A stretch of DNA of 64,000 nucleotides from Panagrolaimus kolymaensis (lineage: Eukaryota; Nematoda; Chromadorea; Rhabditida; Panagrolaimidae). The stretch lies in assembly GCA_028622995.1 (NCBI GenBank), contig JAJQJQ010000053.1, forward strand, positions 1,550,001 through 1,614,000, written 5' to 3'. How positions within the stretch are numbered: position 1 is the first letter of the stretch; the number at the start of each line of letters is the position of its first letter. The translations under genes were made by a program, and so were the position numbers. This document shows positions 54,462-64,000 of the stretch, in pieces. Under the pieces are notes generated by a model. It was not told where the DNA came from. It searched no databases and saw nothing but the letters and a program-made list of their open reading frames with translations.

Positions 54462-57400
54462 ATGGATGATTGTCCATTATTAACTGTGCGCAAAAAATGC
54501 GCTTTCCAAATCTCATGTAAGTTTTTTTTTATCAAAAAAGATGGACGCTGTTGATAGAAAATTTGAGATTAAAATAGAATCGTTGAGAAGTGATTATTAG
54601 TTTTAATACTACTTTATTTATTATAGGGAACGGTGAAAAAGAATGTATGCAAAAACATGAAAAATTAATGCTTGAAGCATTAAAAAATGGCGAAATTGTT
54701 TGGAGAAGGTTTGTTTTTTGAGCTAATCAAAATAGTTTATATTCCAAAAGTTCTCTATTTTTTAGACATGAAAAACCCGTGGAAACAAAATTTGCGATTA
54801 AATTTATTCCATTTTCTGATGATCTAATTAGCCATGCTGAAGAAGTTTCATTTTCTGAATCCATTGCTTTTATTCATCTGTTTTTTGTTTATGTTTCGGT
54901 AAGAACAGAAAATTTTTACACACATATATGCTATGGTTTTTTTTTGTTTTTGAGTTTCAAACATCACAAAACTAAAACAAACAAAACAAAAAATTTCTTT
55001 GGTCTTTGTTACTTTGTTTTGGAATATAAAAAAGTGCTTCTCCCAATGCCTTTAATAATATATTCTAAAACATAATTCAGGGATTGAATTTAAAAAACGA
55101 AGAAAATTAAATTTAATAAGCAAAAAACTTTTTTTTTCAGACCGCTGAAGAATATCGAACTCAAGTTCGGCATCGAATAAGTGAATGGTTTGGACTTTTA
55201 AATAAAGCAGGAAATAATCATTGGTTAATTATTTTTGATTCAACTAAAGCTAAAGAAAAGAAAAATCGTGGAGCAATTATGGAAAAAATTAAGAGTGATT
55301 TTGCTAAACATCAAGAAAAGTTAGTCCTTCAAATATTTTTTTTTCTAATACCAAAACAAACTTGTTTTTTTAGGATCGTTGAAGTTAGCGATGGTTTAGC
55401 TTCAACATCCAATGATTATTCAGCTCGATTTTTAACTTGCTTTTTATCGAGTTTGGATAAATTCCTTGCAAATTATGAACGTTCTTATGCTCAATTGAAA
55501 GGCAATTGGGAAGCTAATGATTGGTCATTGCCAACATTTGTAAATCAACAATTTAATTTATGTCGCTTTTATTGGAATTTAGAATTATTTGATTGTGTTT
55601 TGGGCGAATTAGATAAAATTGATTTACTTATAAGTGAAATAATTTATTCTTCATCAGGTTTGTCGTTTTTTTAGGGATTTGAGGCTTGACGGTAGATTTC
55701 GTCAATATACAAATTTTCATTTTTTTAAATTCTAATAACTTTTAATTTAATAATTTATTTTTTTCCAGAAGATAAGCGTCCAGAATGGCTTAGAAATGTT
55801 GCAAATCAATCTTATGGTCCTTTATGCCCTTTGTTAAGACTTTTAATGCATGTCGAAGGTGTGGCAGATAATGTATCCCTAATAGAATTAAGAACTTTTA
55901 TATTAGCAAATCAAATTTTATCATTATTTTATATTTATAATACTCGAAAATCTAAAGCTCCTTCACCTACTTCATCAAGATCCGTGGAATCTGTGAAGTC
56001 GCTGCTTTCAAATGATTTTGCAACAATCATGCTGAGATATGCTCATGCATGCACACAAAAAGTTGGAGTAGAAAATACTGAATTGGGAGTAAGAAAATTT
56101 AAAAAATTTGTATTTTTTTGATACATTTTTTAATTTTTATTTACCATTTTTTTAGGTTAAAAATGAAAGCATTTTATCCCAAGCTTGGCATGCCCTTCTT
56201 GCAACGGATGTTTTGGAATTATGTCAATATTTTATTAGCCTTGATTCATTAAATAATGGCACAGGATATATTTGTCAATTATTATGTTTAAAATGCAATA
56301 ATGTATATAACTTTACTTACCTCTTTTTTAATTTTTTGACATCCATTTTTATTTTTATAGCTAGATAGTCTTTTACATTGCTCGCTTGCTTCTCGACCAA
56401 TTTTAGAAGGATGGATTAAATCCACCGTGGGTCAACGAAATGCCGATGTCCTTGGTCGATCCACCGCGGAAACATTAAATATTCTACGTCGAACGTTTGT
56501 GGATCGTGCCGAACTTGAAGGTTCGCCAGATCAAGGAAAAAATTTAGAAAAATTATACGAAGAATCTTTGCTTGAAGCCATTGAATTGCTTCGAAATTAT
56601 AAATGGGAAAAAGCTGCCGATGGATTTATGAAAAATTTATTTGATTGTTATCGGTGAGAAAAAAAAGCTTTAAAGTTTTTTCTCATAATTAAAATTTTAA
56701 ATTACATTTTTATATTTATTTTAAAAAATGATTTTATTTTTCAGTGAAATTGGCGATTCCAAAAACGCTAAAAAATTATATATGCAATTGTTAAAAACTT
56801 TATTTGAAAATTGTCGAATTTTATCTTTGCTTAAATATTATTGTAAATTGGGTTTAGCTGAATTTGAAGATGAATTAAAAAAGGATAGAGAATTATGGAT
56901 TAATGTTTTGTTGGTTTTGACTCTGGGTTCGGATACAAAAGATGAAAGAGAAAAATATGGGCGAAAATTGTTGGAAGAAGCTGGAAAAAATCATGAACAA
57001 AAACTTAAAAAGTAATTTATTTTTTATTTTTTGGAATTTAGTAATTTTAAATATTTTTTAAGGTACAATTTTTCATTTGGATGTCCAATGAATTTTCCAT
57101 TACAAATTTTAAAAACATCTGATAATTTTATTAATACTCTCCTTACATCTTCCGTGAAATTTTCTGCGGTAATTAAAAATAATTTTGATTTTTCACTTGA
57201 AAATTGTCAAATTAAAGCATATTTTAAAAAATTATCTAAAAATGCTATAGAACCTTTAAATCCTGCTTTTGTTGTAAGCCAAAGTGTAAGTAAAATTTTT
57301 ATTTTTATTTTTATAGTTTTTTTTAAACAAAAAAATTTATTTTTAATCTATCTTCTTTTTTTTTAGTCCACGGATGCCGTTTCTCGATGCGCATGCCCCA

Positions 57401-59732
57401 CAGTTGGCATTCTTGGAAAGGAAAGCAATCCAGAATCGATTCTTAAAAATTCTGTTGAAAATATTGAAAATGAAGAAGGAGAAAAGGCCCCGGTTTTTAC
57501 TGCAATTCAAAATTATAATGGCTCAAATAATATTGGAAATAATAATAATTTAATAATCATGAAACCAGGGAAAAATGAAATCACTTTTGAGGGAACTGCC
57601 TTTCCAGTTGGATGCTTTGTATTGAATCATTTTGAAATACAAATTTCTAAATCATTAATTTTTTTACTTCATTATCAACAAGAAATATCTCAAATTGCTA
57701 CATTGGATAATGTATTTTTATCGGTGGATGTTAAAAAGCCCGTCGTGAAAGTTGGAAATTTACCAGGTTTTTTATTATTTGCTTTTAACGAAAAAAGTTT
57801 AAAGAAAGTTTTTTTTAATAGAAAAATTAATTGCTGGAATAGTTCAAAAAATTATTCTTGAAGTTACTGCAGGAACGACATCAGTAAAAAAATCCAATCC
57901 ATTAAAAGTTTCATTTGAAGGTGATTCAAATTTAATGCAATTTCGAGTAAGTCGCTAGCTTTTTTGCGCAATAATAAAAAAATTTATATTTCTAAATTTT
58001 TAGGATTCAACAGAAAATTGGACTACGAGCATTTCCCTTCATGTCCCAGATTTGGAGCCATATGTCACACAGTCGCTTGAAATATTTATTTGTCTTTCAA
58101 TTGATCAAATGCATTATTCTGCAGAAGATTCATTAATTATGCGACGACAAATTAGAGTGGATTGGTTGGATCAAACATGGTTGATAGATTTAAATTTTAC
58201 ACCCATTTTAAATTTTAAAATGTCTACCACCATTATTGAACAAAGGTAAATATTTATTTACTTTTTTGATTTATAATAATTTTTTTATAAATATTAGGGT
58301 TCTATTTTCTGTGGATATAAAACGCTCAGATTCTTATGATTTTCTTGATTTATGCCTTAAAAAAGCTGAATTATTGCAGCAACAATCAAATTATAAACCA
58401 GCGATTCCAGCAAAATTAATTAATTCCCGATTAAATGTGAGCCCCAGAAATTTTTTAAAATTTTTAATTAAATCTTCTTTTTTTTTAGAAAATTTCTGCC
58501 CATTCTCTTCATCGAATTGTATGGGAATTGCCTCCATCAAAGCTAGATAAATCTGTGCCAATCAAACATTCATTAGCATTAAAATATGATATTGAAAAAA
58601 GTCCAAATAACCACCGAAATGCAATTATAAATAATAAAAATGAATCATCAAAATCAAATATTCCTGAATGTGCATTTGAAAGAGAATATAATTTTGAATG
58701 GAAACAAGATTTACCTATTAGCAAGGTTCGAATTTCAATTAATTAATAGCCAAAAAGATTTTACTATAAAATCTGAGAGTAAAGTAAATCGTTTTATTGC
58801 TACTTTTTAGGCAGAATATGATATTTGTGCCCAAATAATAGCAGAAAATATTTCACTTTGTCGAGTGGATTCAGAATGTTCCCTCGTGGTTTCACTTAGA
58901 CGAATGTCAAATCAAGTGGATTCCAGAATTGTTGCCATCATAGATGCTGATTCGGAATATTGGACCGTGGTGGATAAAATTAATGGTAAATAAATTTTAA
59001 AAATATTCAAAACGAAATTAAATAAATGGAGACCAAATTCAGAGGGAAAATATAAAATTTGGAGTAAAAAAGTTTTAAAAAAAATTAAAAAATATGAACG
59101 GATGAAAATTTTGCGATGAAAATGAAACAGCTAGCTTTTTTTTTTAAGTTTATAAAAATTGCGAGTTTCATTTTCTGCAATTTTTTGCGATTTTTTACTT
59201 CTTTTTTGTTGCAAAAAACAAGGGTTTTTTACTGTTGGAAAAACTCGCCTAAAAAAATTCTTAGTTTTCTGCATTGAATCCTTCCTAATTTTTTCTCCTC
59301 AACGATACTTTCTAATATTTTTGTACATTCTAATTTCAAATTTTAGTTGTGCCCATGAAAGATTCCGGAGTAGGACAAACATCATTTACAATAATTCCAC
59401 GACAAATTGGTTTGCTACCTTATCCCTCAGTGTATATTCATCAATGTAATCCTGATTTTAATGTTGGTTTAAATTTAATTCTATCATTAAGTTTAATTTC
59501 ATTTCGTGTGAAACAATTACAGGAAAAGGATGCTATAACCGAATCAACGGTATTAGGTGAAAGATTAAGCAGTTATCATCGTTTACAAGGTCGACAAGTT
59601 AGAGTTTTAGCTGCTAAACAAGGAAATGATGATACTGGATCAAATGGAAATACATCCGCCACTGGATCCATCCGACTTGCATTAAAAGAGCGAAGCTTTC
59701 AACGACTTAAAAAGCTTATTGATCGAGATTGA
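54462..59732 (+). CDS. TRAPPC10: TRAPP complex subunit 10 (Trs130 family), 17 exons, about 1228 aa
   Basis: Subunit of the TRAPPII tethering/Rab GEF complex at Golgi and endosomes. Exons: 54462-54516, 54627-54708, 54766-54898, 55141-55319, 55374-55657, 55769-56088, 56156-56302, 56361-56653, 56745-57011, 57063-57285, 57367-57766, 57822-57946, 58004-58245, 58298-58436, 58489-58725, 58811-58985, 59347-59732. Phases agree throughout. Conserved N-terminal landmarks are the W-R-R stretch (EIVWRRHEKP), FIHLFFVYVS, HWLIIFDSTKAKEKKNRG and KIKSDF, as in TRAPPC10. Helical repeats follow, then beta-rich C-terminal domains (SISLHVPDLEPY, FNFEW-like segments). Length is close to metazoan TRAPPC10. Exon 10 uses an AAG acceptor. 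The weakest junctions are 57766/57822 and the donor GTTCGA after 58725. Confidence 0.92.
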
Positions 59733-61406
59733 GTTTCACAGAAATTTTTATTTTTAATTATTTTGATTTTATCGTAAAAAATTTATTATTTTATTTTATG
59801 TTATTAAAAAGGAGAGATTATTATCAAAAAAAGAATACCCAACAACAAAAAAAGAAGCAATAATTAATATTTTTTGATTTAATTGTCTATCTGCCGCGCA
59901 CGCTCATTATTTTAATTTTAATTTTAATTTTTTGACCTGCTTTCTTTTTTTTATTTTATGTATTTTCCTATCTTTTTTTTTTCGTTGTTTTATTTTCTCT
60001 TCCAGAAAATTATATACCTTTGCATAATAATAATTAATGTATGTGTCTTTTTTTGGTTCTAAAAAATTTTTCTTGCCAATAATTTATTTTAAATTTGTTT
60101 TTTAGCTCAAAAGTATTATGTTTTGTATACTGAAGTTTATTTTATGTAAAGAGCTATAGCTTCCAGTGCCTTTGCTTTTTATTTTGAGTTTAAAATTTTT
60201 CTTGCTCGTGTGTTTTCTTTTTAGTACAATAATATGTTATTGCAACAAAACAAAAAACTAATAGATATTTATTGAGCAAATTTATATGTTGTAAATTAAT
60301 AAAAGTTATACAAAAAAAAAATTGTTGTTATTGAAAAGCTATGGAGTTATAACTCAAATATGTATTTTTTGAAAAGTTAAAAATTAAAATTTCTTTGAAA
60401 CAATGACTAACTTAACTTTTGGAGATGGATTTTTTTTTAAAAAATTGAAAAAACTAAATTACATGTTTAATGTTTGCCATTTTCATTATTTTTTATTTTT
60501 GAGCTTATGAAATCACCGTCATAGAAGCCACATATTAGACTATAATAAGTAGCAGGTGCAAAAAATATGACTTAACTGCTGCTTCTTTTCTTTTTTTTTA
60601 CGTCCGCTATAGGTTTTCTCAATGACAAGCAAAAATACGTATTATTTGCTATGTGAAGCAGCAACCACTTTGTTCGTGCTTAAAATAAAATAAAAAAGAA
60701 ATGGATATGCACAATTTCTTTTCCATTATAATTCAAATAAAAACAAATAGTGTTGTCACTTTAAAAAAAACAACATCAGTTCTTTTTTCTTCTTTTTTTT
60801 ACACTGATGGTGCATCTTTTCTTAGAACTTTTTTATGAATCATAGAAAATTTTCCGTTTTGATTTACACTTTCGCGTTTATTATAAAATATTTTTTCTCT
60901 TTAACCTTTTCTCATACATCTGGAATTCCAATATATTCTCGTCAATGCCATTGCCTAGCTATTATTATGTTATTTTGAGATAAAAAAAAATAAAAAATAA
61001 AATTTGTAAGAGTTTTTTGTTTAGTTTTGTGAGGTTTCAATAAAATATATTTTAAATAGAAAAAATGTCGACGACGCTGCTTTTTTTCTTGACGTCTTCT
61101 TTTTATTGAAATCAAATTTAACTAACAACTAACTGACTTCCGGGGATTCCTTTTTTTCTTTTCTTTTTTTTCCAGCTATTATTTTTTCATTGCCAAAAAA
61201 GCAAACAATGCTTTAGGAAATTATGTTTTAAAGATGTTATTTGAATTTTTAGTTTCATAGAATAAAATAATTTTTGTTATGAAGAATAATAATTTCTTGA
61301 TTTTTGATATTTTTAAACCACAAATTTTTTTAGGTAATTTTAATCACGACGTCTCGCCATCAATATAATTCGTGCCAAATTTTGTCGAGGGCTTTTAAGC
61401 CCAAGA
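59733..61406. other. 1.7-kb AT-rich intergenic region
   Basis: No gene seen on either strand; T- and A-runs dominate. A TTTTTTTAG at 61332 could be a spliced-leader acceptor for the following gene. Confidence 0.5.
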
Positions 61407-62966
61407 ATGAATCGAATTTTACGTGAGCGCCTAGTTCCAACATTATTTTTTATTTGTGGAGTTTTTATTTTTGCATCCATGATTTCACCCAATTCCATTT
61501 CATCTACCCTAAAAAGGTCCACTTCGCCTATTTTTGCTAAAGTAATATTTAATAAAATTAAAAATAATTATTTAACCAAAGTTTTTTTTTTCTTTTAGCG
61601 AACCGTGCACTTGGATTTAAAAGGAGCTCCACCAAAATTAGAATATTTAAAAGAATTAATTCCTTTCATAAAATCACTTGGGTTTGATTCCATTTTAATG
61701 GAATACGAAGATATGTTTCCATATTCAGGAAAACTTGAAATTTTAAGAACTAAATTTGCATATTCCAAAGAATCCATAAAAGAAATATTAAAAATTTCGA
61801 ATGAAAATGAAATTGAAATAATTCCATTGATTCAAACTTTTGGACATATGGAATTTGTTTTGAAACATTCAATCTTCCAACAACTTAGAGAAGTCCCACA
61901 AAAACCCGATACAATTTGTCCATCGGATTCAGATTCGATAAATTTAATTCATGAAATGTTGAAACAAGTTCGCGACCTTCATCCTCAAGCCAAAGCCATT
62001 CATATTGGGGCAGATGAAGCCTGGCACATTGCTCAGGATGAAAGATGCATACATAAATTAACTAATGTATTTCATAATTCCACAGATCGATTAAAATTGT
62101 CGCATATTTCAAGCATAGCAAAATTCGCAAAAGAAACCCTTAATTTTGAGCAAGTTTTTGCTTGGAATGATTTATTCGATAAAATCCCCGTGAATTTATT
62201 AAACGAATATGAACTTGGAAAATTTATTATTCCAGTAATTTGGGGTTATGCTTCAGATGTTACAGCCCCAGGATATTTTCCACCTGGAATGATTGAAAGA
62301 TATTCTCTAGTTTTTAATGAAATGATTTTTGGTTCCGTTTTCAAGGGTGCAGATGGTGCCTCTCAAATTTTTGTCACCATCGAACGATATCTCAGAAATC
62401 TTCAATCTTATTTATCCCTTTATAAACTTAAAGAAGAATTTTTGGGTGGCAAAATTTCTTCCACTATTTTAACTGGATGGTCAAGATTTTGGCATGGAAT
62501 TCCACTTTGTGAAATTCTTCCCGAAGGAATTCCCGCCCTTGTTTCGGAAGCCGTTTATATGAGTGATACAAGTTTGAGCGATGAAAGAATTGAAGCTCAA
62601 GCATTAAAATTCTTTAAATGTAAAAAGCAAGAGTTAGAGCCCATCACTTTTAATGGTTTATTATATACTCCACGGAAAGAAGCTGTATTTAGTTTTTGCC
62701 AATTTCCTGGTTCTGAAGTTTATGCTTTGGTAAGAAATTTATTTTACTTTTAAAAAAGATAAAAATTAACCAAACAAAATTTTTTTTAGATTGAAAAGCT
62801 CCATTTTTTGAAATGGAAAATTAGTGTCAGTTCTCCGGAACTTTTGGATTCCCTTAAAATGGAACAAAAAACCTTGAAAATTGAATTTCAAGAAGCATTG
62901 AATAAATTCTTTTATGAAGACACGGTTGAAGAATTTATTAAACAAAATATTGATTCTCTTTTTTAA
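61407..62966 (+). CDS. GH20 hexosaminidase D-like, type II membrane, 480 aa
   Basis: Beta-N-acetylhexosaminidase of the HEXD-type GH20 branch (nematode HEX-2 to HEX-5 group), which trims terminal GlcNAc/GalNAc from glycans. Exons 61407-61541, 61599-62729, 62790-62966. Residues about 10-28 form an N-terminal signal anchor (LVPTLFFICGVFIFASM), suggesting Golgi or secretory location; vertebrate HEXD lacks this. Barrel motifs: HLDLKGAPPKLEYL, MEYEDMFPY, QTFGHMEFVLKH, and the catalytic pair Asp-Glu in HIGADEAWH at about residues 184-185. WNDLF and TGWSRFWH are substrate-site strands. All catalytic residues expected for GH20 are visible. C-terminal helices are short. Start chosen as the ATG right before the anchor. 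Confidence 0.93.
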
Positions 62967-63709
62967 CAAAAAGCATCAATAATAATAATTTTTCTGTACT
63001 TCCATCCAAATATACGGTTTTACTATAATTTTTTTCAAGCGATGAATAATCTTTCTTGCCTAATTTTCTTTGCCATTGAATATTTTTATTTTTTGTATTT
63101 TTTTTATGAATTTCTGAATAAATAAAGTTTATAACTTTTTTAACTTTTTTTCTTTGTAAAGAAAATCAATGTATGTACGTGAGTGACATGGCAGCCATAG
63201 GCTAAACCACCATTTAAAAAAATTTAGTAAGAAAAATATACCCAAAAGCCAATTACTTGGATAACTAAATTTTGCTAAAACAATCAAAAACTTTTTCAAC
63301 AAGAATTAATTTTACGTTCTCGCTGTACTGGAAAATATTTATTAAGAAAAAATCTAAGATATGTATTTACATATAAACGATTCTAATGGAAAATTGTAAT
63401 TAATATTCGTAGAATACTTTCTGGAAGAAAAAAGCTGATAAATTTGCATTTTCAAACTTTTCTTGGATCCCACAAAGAAGACATGGTCAATGACGCTTCG
63501 ATTACTGTAGCTTTCTTACTTTTTTCAATTTCACCATTTTTATTCTAGCTTTAATGTTTCCATTTTTGAACTTTGATATTTACGCTGGATGATTCAAAAT
63601 TTGCATCAACTTCCATGAAGATTCAACGTTTTTTCTGTCTTCGCTTCATTTTGTTGAAAATTATTTATTCAAAGCTTTTTTCATTCTTCAAATCAAGTGA
63701 ACAACAATA
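62967..63709. other. Intergenic region
   Basis: AT-rich; AATAAATAAAG near 63117 is a likely poly(A) signal of the GH20 gene. The last 150 bp are the promoter and 5' leader of the next gene. Confidence 0.45.
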
Positions 63710-64000
63710 ATGGCGGCTGCAACTTTAGCAACACCAACTCTTCAAGAATTTCCTCGTCGTTATGTTGAACAACTTCAAACTACTGTTGAAACAATGCGTC
63801 GTCGAAGTATTGCTGCTTATGATGGAATCTTTCATTTAGCAAATCGTTCACAATCTTTAATTGAAAAAACTCGTGAAATTGTTGAACCAAGTGCATATGA
63901 TGTTAAAGATTTTGTTACTGCTGCTGTAAACAATACTCAACCATTGGATGAAAAGAATCGTGAATTACGTAATAACTTGCTTGAAATGTATGTTGGTAAG
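63710..64000 (+). CDS. Partial gene, helical protein N-terminus (truncated by window end)
   Basis: ATG at 63710 in a good context (AACAATAATGGCG) opens 97 codons without a stop to the end of the window. The last bases, TTGGTAAG, could be a splice donor. The peptide begins MAAATLATPTLQEFPRRYVEQL and is strongly helical and charged with little low complexity. Codon use is enriched in C/G-ending and CGT/GGT-type codons compared with neighbours, suggesting an abundant product. The layout could suit a lipid-droplet or lipid-binding helical protein, but no family was recognised. Confidence 0.7.
   Translation, partial: MAAATLATPTLQEFPRRYVEQLQTTVETMRRRSIAAYDGIFHLANRSQSLIEKTREIVEPSAYDVKDFVTAAVNNTQPLDEKNRELRNNLLEMYVGK

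Noticed and set aside
57042..57062. Earlier acceptor TTTAG for TRAPPC10 exon 10, which is also in frame
   Set aside because: It would leave an intron of only about 29 bp; the AAG site gives a normal 51-bp intron.

Overview
The window is AT-rich nuclear DNA from a nematode. The evidence is a cuticle collagen gene with the furin-like site and cysteine-flanked Gly-X-Y blocks typical of the phylum, nematode-type chemoreceptor genes (Srv/Srg-like), BTB, MATH/BTB-like and F-box-like families in local tandem copies, introns mostly of 45-70 bp, and polypyrimidine-AG sites just before start codons that look like spliced-leader acceptors. The species cannot be fixed from sequence alone. All gene models were assembled by hand from reading frames, splice sites, exon phase and, where available, paralogue alignment.

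Layout. 0.4-1.9 kb: cuticle collagen (+). 2.4-3.2 kb: an old inverted-repeat element with a younger hAT-type MITE inside it. 5.3-13.0 kb: a full ABCA transporter in 12 exons (+); its one large intron holds a tRNA-like SINE and a second hAT-type MITE. 13.7-17.2 kb: a chemoreceptor gene (+) split inside its first coding exon by a 2.18-kb transposon with an exact 8-bp target duplication. 17.4-19.8 kb: an unrecognised nuclear-type gene (-) and a truncated tandem copy. 20.4-22.2 kb: a CYP2-clan cytochrome P450 (-). 22.8-24.3 and 27.5-29.2 kb: two paralogous chemoreceptors (-), the first with a one-base frameshift, the second with a hAT-type MITE in an intron. 26.1-27.2 kb: a coiled-coil protein with a C-terminal region like F-box-associated repeats (+).

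30.1-42.6 kb is the most striking part: three tandem minus-strand genes of an unrecognised family with an N-terminal basic nuclear signal, a central coiled coil, a Q/P-rich tract in two copies and a conserved C-terminal motif. A 5,075-bp direct tandem duplication, nearly identical over all stretches compared, runs from the middle of gene 1 to the middle of gene 3. Its junction lies in 13 bp shared by the paralogues, so the middle gene is an in-frame chimera of the other two.

43.1-53.2 kb: two BTB/BACK genes (-), each head-to-head with + strand genes. These are a secreted MATH/BTB-like protein and two F-box-like paralogues; the second BTB copy has a nonsense codon in exon 1. 53.3-63 kb is conserved housekeeping: AP-3 sigma (-), TRAPPC10 (+), hexosaminidase D-like GH20 (+). 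A partial gene starts at 63.7 kb.

The genes do not form one pathway. AP-3 sigma and TRAPPC10 are both membrane-traffic components, and collagen and ABCA proteins act at the surface or in lipid handling. The rest are fast-evolving receptor, ubiquitin-adaptor-like and orphan families shaped by tandem duplication and by hAT-type elements.
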